Assembly (NCBI GenBank): GCA_026182355.1
Contig: JAPFBL010001928.1
Coordinates: 2,529,001 to 2,593,000, forward strand
Length of the DNA stretch: 64,000 nt
Direction of reading: 5' to 3'
Source: Hermatobates lingyangjiaoensis
Taxonomy: Eukaryota > Arthropoda > Insecta > Hemiptera > Hermatobatidae
This document shows positions 1 to 12,720 of this stretch, piece after piece. Under the pieces are notes generated by a model. The model was not told where the DNA came from and made no database searches. It was given only the letters and a program-made list of their open reading frames with translations. A program made the position numbers and the translations under genes. Position 1 is the first letter of the stretch. Every line of letters starts with the position of its first letter.

Positions 1-687
1 GTTTTCGCGGGGTCCTGAAATATTGAATTAAAAATTAAAAACTATAAAAAAAATTCAACTGTAATTGCAGTAAAAAACTAAAAGAATACAACTCGTAATG
101 AAAAAGTACAGTAGTTAGTATTAGAGAAGAAAATATATAGGATTCTTCTTGTACGATCCAGAAAGATTTCAAACAACCAGCGACTAGCTGGGTCAAAATA
201 TACTACAGCATTAAATTAAAGGTTAATAAAAGCTATTAAAAAATATTCAATAAAGACTAAAAATTAATGAAAAATATTAAAACATAATCAATTCTAACAA
301 GAGAATAATAAAAATATCAAAACATAGCAGTCAAAAAATAGGCCTTTTCATCTATAAATTAAAATAAAGGATAGTTACGAATTTTTTTATTTTTATTTAC
401 TTCCATTATTATTTACTGTACTATACATTAAGGGTATAATTCTCTCTCTCTCTTTTTCTCTTATAGACGGTAAAGACGTAATTTTTTTTTATTAATTATT
501 TCTTATTCTCTTTTTTTGTTTTTCATTTTTATTTACAACACAGTACAGTATTCAATAAGGTCAGGATTCTTTCTCTGTTGGAAAGGTCGTTGTTTGAGCT
601 TTAGAGGCTTTTATATTATTCGCGGATTTTCGCTTTTTGTGGGTGTCTTCGGTTCCCATTACCCGCGAAAAGTGAGGGATTACTGTA
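1..687. mobile_element. Pogo/Tigger-like non-autonomous DNA transposon, left edge cut by the window
   Basis: The right end, read inward on the minus strand from 687, is TACAGTAATCCCTCACTTTT then CGCGGGTAATGGGAACC, the style of pogo/Tigger ends. The window start, TTTTCGCGGGGTCCTG, is the matching inverted end a few bases in. The interior is AT-rich with no ORF. Confidence 0.5.
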
Positions 688-1219
688 TTTAAAAACTGTT
701 TTCATTTGCATTACGCATCACGTCCTAGTTACCGATTTAGTGGACTGAATGAACCTTCACTATAAATTACGTGACATGCGCATTTTGCTTTTTTACAGTA
801 TCATACCAATATAATCCAATAGAAAAATCTCTTTATACTAATGAAGCAAAATAACAAAAAGAAATTTAGAACGCCCTAAACTCAAGTTTACTATAAATAA
901 ATATAATACTACAGTAATCCACAATCAATTGAGTTTGGTTTTCATTTTTATGTATATCATAGATATAATAAATTCAAACTCACTGATTAACAATTATAAA
1001 ATTCATAAATAATCAATTTAATGATTTCTTTTGTTATATTGTGACTATATTCATTTTATCGGTTATAAAGAACTTGAAATCATTTATCTAGAAAAATTTG
1101 ATATATTATTGTTACTATTTAACTGAAAATATCAGCCGGTATATCTGGTACATGGCTTATCCAATTTAGTCTTTCGTTCTAACGTAGTTCAATCAGTTAT
1201 TATGTGGTATTTACTCATT

Positions 1220-1464
1220 GTAGGGTAAAAAGCTAATGAAACAGTCTCCGCATATAGAAATTTAATCTTATAGACAAAGCGTTTCGAACACGTAGTGTTC
1301 TTCTACACTATACTATAGTGTTCTACTTTGTACTATTGATAACTCTCTGATGACATTGTATTTTTTTAGTTAATGCCTAAAGAAGAACACTACGTGTTCG
1401 AAACGCGTTATTTATACAATTAAATTTTATATGTGGAGACCATTTTATTAGCTTTTTACTCTAC
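1220..1464. repeat. Foldback repeat with two hairpin motifs
   Basis: Inverted arms start GTAGGGTAAAAAGCTAATGA on the left and its near complement on the right. Each arm carries a GAACAC...GTGTTCGAAACG hairpin (1276-1308 minus, 1376-1408 plus). Confidence 0.6.
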
Positions 1465-1581
1465 AATTAGTCTTTCGTGTAAAGAAATTCCTATAATTCG
1501 CGTACTTCTGTGAAATCCAATTTAGTATTTTGTAATAAAGAGGTCTAGAGTAAGATATACGGCAGATTTAGAAGCTAGAGA

Positions 1582-1755
1582 TAAGGGGATTTGAAAATAT
1601 GCATGAATGGAACGGTAGACAGATTCTTTTAAAATATGTCATTATGGTCTGCTCAAAACCTTTAATAATAAATATTTTATTGCAAAACTTGTAAGGTAAA
1701 CAGTTCATTAAGCTGGACACTAATATATTAAAACCTATAAATCAGTTGTTTAGTA
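1582..1755 (+). repeat. Dispersed direct repeat, copy 1
   Basis: Shares about 170 bp with 2932-3105, including GTAGACAGATTCTT and CAGTTCATTAAGCTGGACAC. Family unknown. Confidence 0.6.
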
Positions 1756-2931
1756 GGATTTGTATGTATATGTTACTAATAATTTGGAGACCATGCAGCG
1801 TAGGCTAAAAGGTAGGACTATCAAGCATTCATCTTTGTAAAACAGCAAAGTTATATGAATATCCCTGTAAAGCGTAATGTTGATTATTTACAGCATTCAG
1901 AAGGTTATCCACTACTAATAACTACAATACCGGCAATAAAACAACTGCCGGATGATAGTTTCTAGTAGATACAATTTCAGTTTGTGCTAGAATATTGTGT
2001 TAGAGAAATCTTGGAAAAGGTAATTTTTTACACTTTATATTAAAGCGGGTACAAAGCCCACTCTTCTAGTGGTTAGAATCAATCGACCAATACTTTCAGA
2101 TTATTTTGCTGAGAAAATGATTATAGATACATCTAAACAAATTATACATAATTTATTAATATGTTTGTATAACCACAAACAACAACAAAATCATTTAGTT
2201 GTCAACGAGTTTGATATTATTTTAACTTATAGCAGAGTGTAGGCCACTCTAGATTTTTTTTAGAGTAAAGTAATAAGGTTTTATCAACTAATTAGACAGT
2301 GTAACGTATTTTTGTCACAAATTTTGCTAATTACAAGGTGGGCTGCAGGGTTGTAATTTCAGAAAAACAGGCTCCGAGTTTTAGTTCTTCTGTAGCATAA
2401 CCCACACAAATATACTTCGCTTTACTTCAAGCAATCTGGCTTCATCCATTCAGGACTCCACACTCTTTCAAAAATCTCTTATTAATTGCTCTGCAAAACC
2501 AAGTAAACTTAAAAACCATATGTATAATAAAAAGTCTTTTAAGTTTCTGAAAGTATTAAAGTGTAATCATTATAGATGATTTGAAATGGTTAACTATTAA
2601 TCTCTGATGATGTTGGCTGCGTCAAAATAAATTTCTACTAAAATTAAAAGCTTATTGTTTTGTGACTATTTAAGAAAGAGTCACAAGATTGAGTGCTAAC
2701 TTCATTGTTCTCATCCGTTATCGGCTGAAGCACTGTGACTATGTCCGTCTAATCGCAAAATATTATCATTCGTTTACACATTTCGTCTAGGAAATTCTAT
2801 TATTTAACTAATAATTGTCTTTCTTTTCCATTATCTTTTTAAACTTGTCTTACTTGAGTAGTTAAAATGCCAAACTTTAAGACATTAACATCATGAGGAA
2901 TATTAAAATAGAATCATTTTTTAAGCTAAGA

Positions 2932-3105
2932 CAAGGGGATTTGAAAATTTGTATGAATGAAACTGTAGACAGATTCTTGTAAAACATGTTATTATGATCT
3001 GCTCAGGAGCTTTGATAATAAACATTTTATTGCAAAACGTTTAGAACAAACAGTTCATTAAGCTGGACACTAAGATATTGAAACCTACAATTCAGTTTTT
3101 TACCA
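2932..3105 (+). repeat. Dispersed direct repeat, copy 2
   Basis: Partner of 1582-1755, about 1.35 kb away and clearly diverged, so an old duplication or two copies of one repeat family. Confidence 0.6.
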
Positions 3106-4287
3106 GGAAACATAACTTTTACTTGAGTTAAGATTGAACAATAATGGAGTTATACTGAACCTACGTCTTGAATAAATATTGTTACTGAAGTCACACGAAG
3201 AGTTGTGTAAATGTCTCCGAAACCCACTGACAATCAATATTTTGAATCAAATCGTTTAATTTGTTAAAAACTGATGTCTTGAAACTTTCTATTTCAATTG
3301 AGGCAGTACAGAAAAATTTTACGTAAGTTGAAACTGAAAGAGAATTAGACCAACAGCTGGGCCGTAAAATAGATTTGTCGCTGATATCAGATAAAAATTT
3401 TTTATATTGCCTCCAAAACTGCATTGGTCATTATATGGACTCCTATCAGTCCATAAGCGAATCTTATACTTAGTTTAGCGAGACTAAGGTCACGTATATA
3501 TAAAAAACTGAAACTGAAATAGGGTAATGAAATACCTTAAACCACAATGAGATACTGAATCCAGATCAGAAATTTAATTTCCTTGATTTAACAAAAAAAA
3601 AAATATATATATATATATAACCTCACAGAAAATTGCAATAGGTAAAAGCTGAACGTACTAAAGTATAATTGATCTGAGTTTTCTATGTGAATTAACCTTA
3701 ACGGAAGGTGTCCATCAACGGCATATGGTCAGCTAGATGATAATTACGGACCAGTTATTACTAGACCGCAAGCTTCAAACACAATTGAATGAATGCGCAC
3801 GCAATGTAGCATTTCAATTTGCATTGAAAATAAAGCCAACCCAAGGTCAAAGAGTGATTTACACACATTTAGTATCCTCTACAACAAACCCCACCAGTTG
3901 AATAGCTGCTTTAGCGTCTATTACTCTCGACTTGCCAATTCAACTCTTCATGAGCCTACCTTACTAGATTCCTTAAATGCATTTCTTGATTCATGACCAA
4001 CATGGTTATATAATATGAAATAAAATGCTGCATAAGACTTTATATAAAAATAATAACGAAAGTAACACAAAGATAGACACCGAAATAACTTTCTTCTACA
4101 TTTGGACAATTGTCGTCATCATGAGGCGAAGAGTCCCGCAGGGAGGCAAGGCGGTGACTGAAGTACAACAAAACGACCATTATACGCTCAGCGATATTAC
4201 GAGTACTCTCAAAGAAATGAGTTATGCCTGTATCTATCTTTGTACTCCTTTCGTTACGATTTATATATATATATAAAACTAGAATTT

Positions 4288-4400
4288 AAAAAAAGAACAC
4301 ATAGAAAGGAAACCACTGAACTCACTACTATATTTCGATGTCCTCGTCTTCAGGAAAAGAAGTGAATCGCTCCAAAGGCTGATAACGACTGACTTGGCGT
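4288..4400 (-). repeat. Dispersed repeat tail with hairpin motif
   Basis: Minus strand reads CCTGAAGACGAGGACATCGA then AATATAGTAGTGAGTTCAG. The same body (...GAAATATTGAATAGTGAGTC...) recurs at 5818-5920, 18225-18300, 19830-19905 and 20030-20115, usually beside (TA)n. Confidence 0.5.
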
Positions 4401-4855
4401 TCGAACTGAAGCACTCAAACAGTGTAGCCAACTTTCGGAGGAAAGGTAGACAGGGAAGATAAAGAAATAAAAGCCAAATAAAAATTAAAAAGAAAACATT
4501 TAACTAAAATAAAATTAAAAGCTGATAACAAATTTTAAAAAAAAAAAAATCAACGATTGAGGTTAAGCCCAGGAGCCGATCTACCGCCCAGAAGACTAAT
4601 AAGTGCTATAAATATATATAATATATATATATATATGTATATATTTGTAAAAGTTGGAAGCAGTCCTTCATTTAAACATATATTGAAGGACTATTCAGTA
4701 GCTATAAATAATCAACTTAACAATTACCGTCGAATTTTAAAACTATTTTTCAACAGGCCAACCCAGATTAGCCAGGTAGTAGGTGATATATATATATAAT
4801 ATAAATAAACTCTATATATATAAACTGACAATCCTACTATTACTCTTATTATTGT

Positions 4856-4890
4856 CCTGAAGATGAATGTGGTACATTCGAAACATGTCG
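4856..4890 (+). other. Hammerhead-like hairpin motif
   Basis: CTGAAGA (4857-4863), one unpaired T, a 6-bp stem GAATGT/ACATTC with loop GGT, then GAAAC (4880-4884). See the finding on the covarying motif family. Confidence 0.5.
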
Positions 4891-5094
4891 ACTAGCAATA
4901 TTGGTGATAAGCTTTATAGTTTTAATGAAGAGACGAGGAAGGAATTCCGGAAACTGGAGAAATTGTGTAAGAAACAGATACAAGCCAAATATGGGGCGTT
5001 ATTTAATAATATATACATATATATAAAACACTTAAAATAAACAGTGACACATAGACTGAAACATAACAAGACTCACTTTTCAATATATATATAT

Positions 5095-5526
5095 ACAAAA
5101 CTAAAGTTTATCGGGACTCGGTCAGTTCTTCAGGTTCAAATGAAACTCTCATTGCCAACGTTCGGTTTTTATTTAAAACCTTTTTCATAGGCAGAAGTAT
5201 AAATTTCAAAATAGAAAAAGTAAGTATATTTATATAATTTGAGATAATAAATATGGGCTTCTATGAAATATTTATATAATTTGGGATAATAAATATGGGT
5301 TTCTATGAAATATTTATATAATTTGGGATAATAAATATGGGTTTCTATGAAATATTTATATAATTTGGGATAATCTTTATGGGTTTCTATGAAGACTTAG
5401 TTTTTCTGTTTCAAAATTTATACTTCTGCCTATGAAAAATGTTTTAAATAAAAACCGGAAAGTTGGCAATGAGAGTTTAATTTGAACCTGAAAAACTGAC
5501 CGAGTCCCGATAAACTTTAGTTTTGT
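5095..5526. repeat. Foldback element with internal 42-bp minisatellite
   Basis: Inverted arms of about 115 bp (ACAAAACTAAAGTTTATCGG on the left, complement ending 5526) flank four 42-bp tandem units at 5226-5393 (ATATTTATATAATTTGGGAT...). Confidence 0.75.
5226..5393 (+). repeat. 42-bp tandem repeat, 4 units
   Basis: Units start at 5226, 5268, 5310 and 5352, each ending GGGTTTCTATGAA with small differences; it forms the loop of the surrounding foldback. Confidence 0.85.
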
Positions 5527-5817
5527 TTGCATTCCACGGTCGATACTTTATCAATATATATATAACTTTAAATTACAGAAAACACGACACATAAAAAAAA
5601 TAAAAAGCACACTTACTAAATTCAATATTTCATTTCGAAATGTTGTTCGTCATAAGAAGACTAGAAGAGAGGACGAAGTGAGAGAGATCTCCCCACCTCG
5701 AAGGACGGAGTGCGAGTCAAAGTTTTTAAAGTTTTATAGTCCGTGTGGACCGTTTATTCAATTTAGTATATATAAGTATGTATGTGTGAGTGTGTGTGTG
5801 TATGTATGCGTGTATAC

Positions 5818-5920
5818 ACTTAAAATAAACTGTAACACATAAAAAGAAATGTAACAAAGGACTCACTATTCAATATTTCGAACGTTATGGTGGTCATCCT
5901 CAGGAGAAGAAGTGAACTAA
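5818..5920 (-). repeat. Dispersed repeat tail with hairpin motif
   Basis: Minus strand reads CTGAGGATGACCACCATAAC, GTTCGAAATATTGAATAGTG, and on through TATGTGTTACAGTTTATTTT. Same family as 4288-4400. Confidence 0.5.
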
Positions 5921-6574
5921 GGAGTAGAGAATGAAAGATATTTAAAGAAGAATAAAAAGGAAGAAAACAGATAATATAAGAAATATAGAAAAAATTATTA
6001 ACAAATTTATTATAATGAATTAAAAAACTGTAAGAAAATACAAGAAATGATAATGAAAAAAAATATCATTAAAATAAAATGAAATTAAAAATGATACATA
6101 AGTTTAAAAAAAACTAACGATTTAAATTCAAGCCAGGTTTAGAACGTGTTCCTAGGAGCCAAATGTGGGCTTCCTCTGAATCTTTTAGAGTAACTTGTCT
6201 GTTATCACTGGGTGGACTTGTTTAAGTACTTGGACTGTGAAACATTCATTGAAGCTGATGTGATGTGAATTGGCGTGAGTGGCGACAGGGAGGCCGCTGT
6301 GTTTACCAGCCGAAAGCCATTGCCTGTGATGCCAAACCAACGTAAAAAGCATCACATTGGGTCCATTTCAATAGGTAAACACAGTCAGTGGAGATACAGG
6401 AGGAGGGATTGTTCATTAGGGTAAGAATTTAGGTTAAAAGGAAACGTGAATAACGACTTAATATCTTAATTCCATTTCTTTGTTATCTTAGTTCTTTGTT
6501 ACGTTTTTTTTCTATGTATCACAGTTTATTTTAAGTGTGATCAGTACTTTTGGATCGTTTTTCGTATATATATT

Positions 6575-6753
6575 AAAGATCAAACCACAATAAGAAATGG
6601 GAAAACAAGACTAAGATCTTTCAACCGTAATAAGCGGTCTTCGTCAGAGTCAAAAACCCAACTGACTTTGGGTAAATCCAATAACCCAGTTGGATTATTA
6701 CGGTTGAAAGATCTTAGTCTTATTTTCCCATTTCTTATTGTGGTTTGATCTTT
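6575..6753. repeat. Palindromic repeat, CTGACGAAGACCG family
   Basis: Arms begin AAAGATCAAACCACAATAAG and end with its complement. Related copies lie at 24076-24184 and 53309-53450. The left arm holds a hairpin motif (minus strand, 6618-6650). Confidence 0.75.
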
Positions 6754-6794
6754 GATTGTTATTTCACATGTTTATGTGAAATCTTTTTATTATA

Positions 6795-6821
6795 TATATA
6801 TATATATATATTTAAAATTCA

Positions 6822-6862
<41 letters not shown>
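6795..6862. repeat. (TA)n microsatellite
   Basis: Interrupted TA tract beside the 6575-6753 palindrome; other TA tracts sit next to most hairpin-bearing repeats. Confidence 0.9.
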
Positions 6863-6865
<3 letters not shown>

Positions 6866-7641
6866 ATAAATTTACAGAAGGAAAAAAAAGATCACAAAAA
6901 CAAACTAGAGCTGTATTTTGACTAGCTGTCATCAGGTAGATAGATCTATGTTGTCCAGGATTTTTCGTAGCGGCTAGCAATCTGATGACAATGAAGTCGG
7001 AATATAAAAGTAAGTTTTTGTAATCCTTGTATGTATTTTATTTCTGTTAATATCCATTTTATTTTGTTATTTGAACCGTTTTATATGCTTGGTTATATGT
7101 ATATACACACATACATACTAATACACAGAAGTGCTGAGAACATTGTTCCTTTTTTTTACTAATTCCATTGGCGATTTCCTGGGTTATAGAATTGAATGTG
7201 TATTTGTGACATTTCTACATATATAGAAACTAAACCCTACTGGTTAAAATGTTATCGTAAAAAAAAAGATCTTAACACAAAAAGGTTTTTAGGACGAGCC
7301 TCTTTATATTTAGATTCAAATCAATGAATAAATCATTATGGAAATGTGAAGAGACAAAATAAGATATAATGTGATGTAGATAGTAAAATGTAAAATAGTT
7401 GATATGAAATGTTTGTAATGCATTGGAAAACACCCGGTGGGGAACTGGAAGGGTTTTAGGTTAGAGCCCGGTGGGACACTAATTAGAAAGTGCATGTACT
7501 GTGCAGATTATCGTGGTCAACAGAACATGGGGTGAAGAAAAAAAATATTTCTTAAATGGGATCAAAATCGACAAGTTAGTGGAAGCAATATCAAGATTAC
7601 GTAACAAAAGGCCTGATCTACTCACGTTGTTTTTTTTTTAC

Positions 7642-7925
7642 AGTTGGCCTAAGCAGGAGCGCTATGTTGTGTCGCCAGTCAGGGTCAACACTGAACTGAA
7701 GCAAAACAGGCTGTCGTGCAGGCCGTGACGTCAGAGAGGGTACGTAGGCTGGTGAAGTGGGCCCGCCTCAGTCAGCCAATGAGAGCAAGGCCTTTGGATC
7801 CCCGGCACCTCTCATAGCTTTGTCCACAGTGATGCCAGCCCTTCTTAGACACTCAATGACGTAATCAATTCGTCATCAAAACTGGTTCCAAGAATTTTTT
7901 TAAGTCTCTTTTCCGTTTGCCACAT
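7642..7925 (-). pseudogene. Broken coding-like segment, unknown product
   Basis: A GC-rich island. From ATG at 7925 the minus strand reads MWQTEKRLKKILGTSFDDEL, then after one frameshift near 7865 it reads DYVIECLRRAGITVDKAMRG and AGDPKALLSLAD, a TGA at 7770-7768, and a further open stretch to about 7642. The composition and the smooth charged/hydrophobic pattern look like protein, but I do not recognise the family. Likely a pseudogene or an exon with a sequence error. Confidence 0.35.
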
Positions 7926-8889
7926 TGCACATTGTTGCTTCCAACACTTTACATAGATAATATAAAAGAATTTGTGCAAATTCTTGAAACCTAGAAAAAA
8001 TTCAAGTTATTCAAATCTCAAAATGAGTATCCATAGTGAAACTATCAGAACAAGAAGCAAAAGTCTCAAACCATAACTAAATCTAAATTTATTTTAATGT
8101 TTGTATCAACTTCAATATTTTTTATAACTTCTCAGAAGTAAGCAAGTTTAAACTAATTTTATTCTAACTTTCTTTAGCTTTAAAGCAGTTTGCCCAGACC
8201 ACAGACAGTTTAAATACCTGAACTCTTGTTTTATGGTGTTACCCAAATTTTATATGACTCATAGAGAAAGAATACATGTTTAAACACGTAATAAAGGAAA
8301 AACGTTCCTAATCCTTTTCAGATTTCTGAGGTCATGAATTGATGTACAATGCAGTTCTAATCCAACTAATGTTAAATGGAAAATTAATGTTAACTAATTA
8401 AACAACTAATTTTAAGCAAACATATTCATTGTACTAGGCAGTTAAATTTTTTGAATATTTAACAAGTAAAGTATAACGTTTATGAAAAAATTCGACTTCG
8501 AGATTTGAACGGATCTACATGTATTGAGGTCTCCAAAGTCCCTTTTTTGATGTTTTTTAGGTAATGTCTGTGTAGGTGGGTGAGTATCAAAAAGTATGGG
8601 CTGCATGACCTTATTACAGACTACATCGTATTGTTTATGTTTTTCAATGCCCATACCTATTGACTTTTACCTTTAAGTTCTGTTCTAGAGGCAGAAAGTG
8701 TCGATCATTTTGGTTGATTCTACAATAAGAGTCCTAAATATTGCATAACTCAAGTGTATTTAGAAGAGGGATTTTTAACAAGTACCTGCACAGGTTCGGA
8801 ACCGACGGCTTAACGTTTTCGCCATGCCATCTAATTGAACATGAATAGATGACATGTTGAATTGTTTTCACCTCCCAATTGAAGTGACG

Positions 8890-8976
8890 AAATTGAGATT
8901 AGAATGAGAATCGAACCAGGGATCTATCATCCAAAGAAGAGCCATTGGCCTACACGGTCCCTACTACACAGTTTGA
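8890..8976 (-). mobile_element. tRNA-derived SINE head
   Basis: Minus strand reads GGGACCGTGTAGGCCAATGG (A box) and, about 35 nt on, CCCTGGTTCGATTCTC (B box), the spacing of a tRNA gene, but the cloverleaf is degenerate. The body probably continues to about 8770. Confidence 0.55.
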
Positions 8977-9760
8977 TGGATCAAATTTACCTATCATTGC
9001 TGGTGCTCCATCTCTTACAATGACTGAACACTTATCAAACCCTCCATTTTTGTAGACTGTTTTTTTTTTAAACCTCATTAATGTGTTTTCCTTCTGTTGT
9101 CCCATAAAGATAATACACAAGAAATAGTTCCTCCTTTCAGAAAAAAACTGCAGATCCTTCCTTCGTACAAATTTTAACAGTAAAACACTCCTCGTATCTT
9201 ACTCAAGGAGCAAGAAGTTATTAGAACAGCTTCCATGAAAATTCCATCTTAAACCTACTGAAGGCAAAAAATGTTGGGTGAGAAACGCCTTCAGTAAAAC
9301 TTTAATTTACAAATATGAAAAATATGGAGATACTCTTGGAGTATCTTTAGATAAAATACTAAATCGAAAAAGTTATATAACAGATACAGATACTGGGCAC
9401 AAAAGCAATGTTCTGGTGTAAGAGATTTATTGGTGCAACATGGGGTCTTAGCAAAGTGGAAATGTACACTTTGTCTCTGCAAAATTACTTTTAAAGCAAT
9501 GATAAAATTGTAAAAAACGCATCGTTTTAATCAAGTCAAGTAATTACTTTAGACAAAGCAATCGTATCTAAGGATTACAGGAGCAATGACCAGTTGCCCT
9601 ACCTCCAGGGTGGGATATTTATTAAACTTTTCCCTTCCATAAATATTTTATCTATACAATAGTATATACAGAGGGAGATTCCAAAGAAATTCTTTGGTAC
9701 AATTATATAAAATATTCATTGTTTGAATATAATAATATTAATAATAACAATAATTTATTT

Positions 9761-9904
9761 TAGAATTAGTTGTAATACTGTTCGTCATACCTTGTAAATT
9801 CTCAGAAAAGCTCGACGAAAAGATGGGATCCGGATGGACCCCAAACCGGTCGAGCTTTTCTGAGAATTTACGTGGTATGACGGACAGTATTACTATTAAT
9901 TCTA
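9761..9904. mobile_element. 144-bp palindromic MITE
   Basis: Arms of about 56 bp (TAGAATTAGTTGTAATACTG ... complement) around a GC-rich centre (GGGATCCGGATGGACCCC). No ORF. Confidence 0.75.
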
Positions 9905-10469
9905 ATATTACTAACCTCAGTGGAACTAACCCATTAAATAATTTATTTTATTGAGGGTGATTATACTATTGTGCCCAAAAAAACTATTGTACTTTCCCCC
10001 TTCTGTACTATGGTACCCCAGTTCTGTATTACAGAAACTCAGCACTTTTGCGGGGTCCAACAGTAAAAATTCTTCTGTAGTTTTGCAGAAGCACCTGCCT
10101 CTGTGTAGCACAGTAGTTTGACAATGACCCAGCAGGTGTAACGGTGTTTCTTATAATCATCTTATTAAATTATAAACTTATAATTTTTTCCAGTAATCAA
10201 AAAGGTAAATTTTACAATAACATTAAAATTTTAACTTATGATTGCATATGGAAGCTTGTAGAAGTGATGCAGGTCACGATGTTTAACAATACCATCACAA
10301 ACAATACCATCACAAAGAATATCATCTTTTTGTGAAGATGAGCTGAATAACTTTTTCTTGATATCACATGAACCGATACAGACGTTATGTTAAATTTTAC
10401 GATTTTAGAATATCTTTTTACGCTAAACTATGTAAACTATTTTAATCGAGAAACTATTTTATACTGGAT

Positions 10470-10586
10470 AGTTTTTTTTTTTTGTGAAATATAAGATAGA
10501 ACAGGCAACGGACCTTCAAAATCTGTCTTCCCAGACGGAGAAATAATTTACTATCATTAACTCCAAATTTTTGTAAAAGAAGGAAA
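10470..10586 (+). repeat. Dispersed repeat copy interrupted by a MITE
   Basis: Matches 14380-14485 (GTGAAATATAAGAT, AACAGGCAACGGACCTTCAA). Here the copy is split at a TA by the MITE at 10587-10881. Confidence 0.7.
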
Positions 10587-10881
10587 TACAGGGTTGGCCA
10601 AAAGTCACCCGACACTAAAATAAAATTTCGAAAACCAATGTTTATTTAATGTTATTTATTAAGGTTTTCGTATGTTTTCACAATTTTATGTTGTTTAAAT
10701 ATTATTTTATGTTGTTTTAAATATTATTAATATTAATTAATTAATGTCGCTCAAGAAGGACGTCAGTTTGAGCAATTTTAAAGAACCTTCATGTTCAAGT
10801 TTTATTAAATTCCTCCCTAATAAAATCCTTATAATAAAATGGGTTTGATTTACTGTCGGGTGACTTTTGGCCAACCCTGTA
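10587..10881. mobile_element. 295-bp Tc1/mariner-type MITE
   Basis: Terminal inverted repeats of about 27 bp, TACAGGGTTGGCCAAAAGTC on the left and complement on the right, with TA duplicated at the ends. No ORF. The ends resemble those of the Tc1-like element at 16770-17678. Confidence 0.85.
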
Positions 10882-11354
10882 TAATGAGATATTAAAAAAA
10901 ACACAAAGTATGAACTATGAAATTATTAAATTTTGTAAAAAAAAATATAAATATTTTTCCTACAGTCCCCTTATTGGAAAACACAATATGGCTATAAAAA
11001 CTTAAAACTCTACTTAGCCATTCTTAAGAAGTAAAAAAATAGGTTTAAATTGCTTCTCAATAAAAATAAAAACTAGAGCTGTTAGAGTTTTGTAAAAACG
11101 TTGGAAAATCATCTTATGAAAAAACTAAATTGGAAAGCTGTCTAACAGTACTTTGGTAAAGGCCACATAAGCAATATTTCCTGAAATTGTTTGCTAAAGA
11201 ATATTTTAATAATAATAATACTATAAGGTTGTCAAATACTGGTCACCATCATATTTGAATTAGTATGTAACCAAAATTGTTGTTTCTCCGGTATTCATTT
11301 AATATTTACTATGCACAACGTTATTATTAGGGTTCAACAATATTTGGACTAGAC

Positions 11355-12064
11355 CAGAGTTTTTCAAACTTTTTTCGACGCGGAACCTCTTTTTGGTTTC
11401 AGTAACTTTCCCGGGAACCCGAGATTCTAATGATTTCATACAATCATATAATATAAATATTTTCATATGCCTTTTTAAATAGTATGTATGTTTAAAAACA
11501 ATGAAAAAAGTAATATGACTGCAATGTGTATTTTTCGAATAAATATTCAAAACTATAAGATTTTAATTTTAATATTTTCCACAAGTGCATAACACTTAAA
11601 ACAGAATTACTAGCAATTTTAAAACAGAGTTTGTTTTGCAATCATTTTTGGCTTTATAGTTGAGAGTTTGATTCTCAAGTTAGTCCCCAGCATTAAGTCT
11701 ACTTCGGTATTTGGTTTCTATTGCAGTTTAAAGGGAAAATCCACTTTCACATAAGTAGGTAGTGGGAACTGGTAGCAATGTGTGATGTGCTACTTTTGCA
11801 ATTGCAGTAAATTCGGGAATCAGACAGTTCCAAAAACTGACTAGTGATTCATCCTAAATATGAATAAAATTTTAACCTCTTATACTTATGGGTATATGTA
11901 GATATAAACATTATTCGGTTTCATGATTCCCAAGAAATATATAATAAATCCAAACCCACAAAAAAAAATTTAGAAAAATGTTTTTATTAAATGTTTTTCA
12001 CGGAACCCCAGACAGTCCGTTAAGGAACCCCTGGGTTCCGCGGAACCCACTTTGGGAACCTCTG
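11355..12064. mobile_element. hAT-type non-autonomous DNA transposon, 710 bp
   Basis: Starts CAGAGTTTTTCAAACTTTTT and ends as the complement of CAGAGGTTCCCAAAGTGGGT. Flanked by an 8-bp duplication, GACTAGAC at 11347-11354 and CACTAGAC at 12065-12072 (7 of 8 match), as hAT elements make. No transposase seen. Confidence 0.8.
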
Positions 12065-12499
12065 CACTAGACTATCTAATATTGAATATCACCTTTAATA
12101 TATTCCTTCATGAGGTCATTAATAATGTATATTATACATTGCCTCCTACAAAATACAAATAGAGATAACTTTCTATATATGATTTTGTTTGTCTATGATA
12201 TATTTCGTAAGGCAAATGGTCAGAAACCGGAAAGATAGATGTACATGCAAGGTTCACAGCAAGTCAATGTGACCTTTTTTATCTTAAACTACAAAAATCT
12301 TCGGTCTTTTATGTTAAGATATAATTGTACAATCTTTATGCTTTCTTCTAGAAACACAGTTTTTATTAATGTAAACATGAAAATCAGTCTTTTAACAAAC
12401 ACTTCAATATGCTAATAATTCCAAACTACTTAATGATATTAGGCAGTTTTTATTTTCCATATTACAACATGAGAACCCGGAGTCAGTTAACTGACTACA

Positions 12500-12720
12500 G
12501 CCTCTCAAGGTACTGGTGGAAACCAGAAATGTATGCCTGGGTATACTAGTGGCTTTTGCGCTCGCCTTTTGACTGCTAGAACCGAGGGGTTTCGATATCA
12601 ACTTTGACCTTCGAAGTGATCAAAAAATCAGATCACATCGTCTTGAAGGCGTTAAGTCTTCAGTCCCGAAACTGTACTATGTCAGGTACTCAAAACCGAT
12701 GACTGTATGTCCTCTTCAGG
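12500..12720 (+). mobile_element. SINE copy
   Basis: tRNA-like head (TACTAGTGGCTTTTGCGCTC ... GGGGTTTCGATATCAA) and a body CAGTCCCGAAACTGTACTAT then GTCAGGTACTC shared with 30700-30765. Confidence 0.5.

Noticed and set aside
7501..7728. 75-aa plus-strand ORF
   Set aside because: Crosses a poly-T/ACAG acceptor-like sequence and lacks family resemblance; the minus-strand reading looks more protein-like.
7725..7845. TGACGTCA and CCAAT sequences as a promoter
   Set aside because: They overlap the coding-like island and no gene start is visible nearby; single matches of this length are weak evidence.
8890..8976. Functional tRNA gene
   Set aside because: A and B boxes are present but the acceptor and anticodon stems do not pair; it fits a SINE head.
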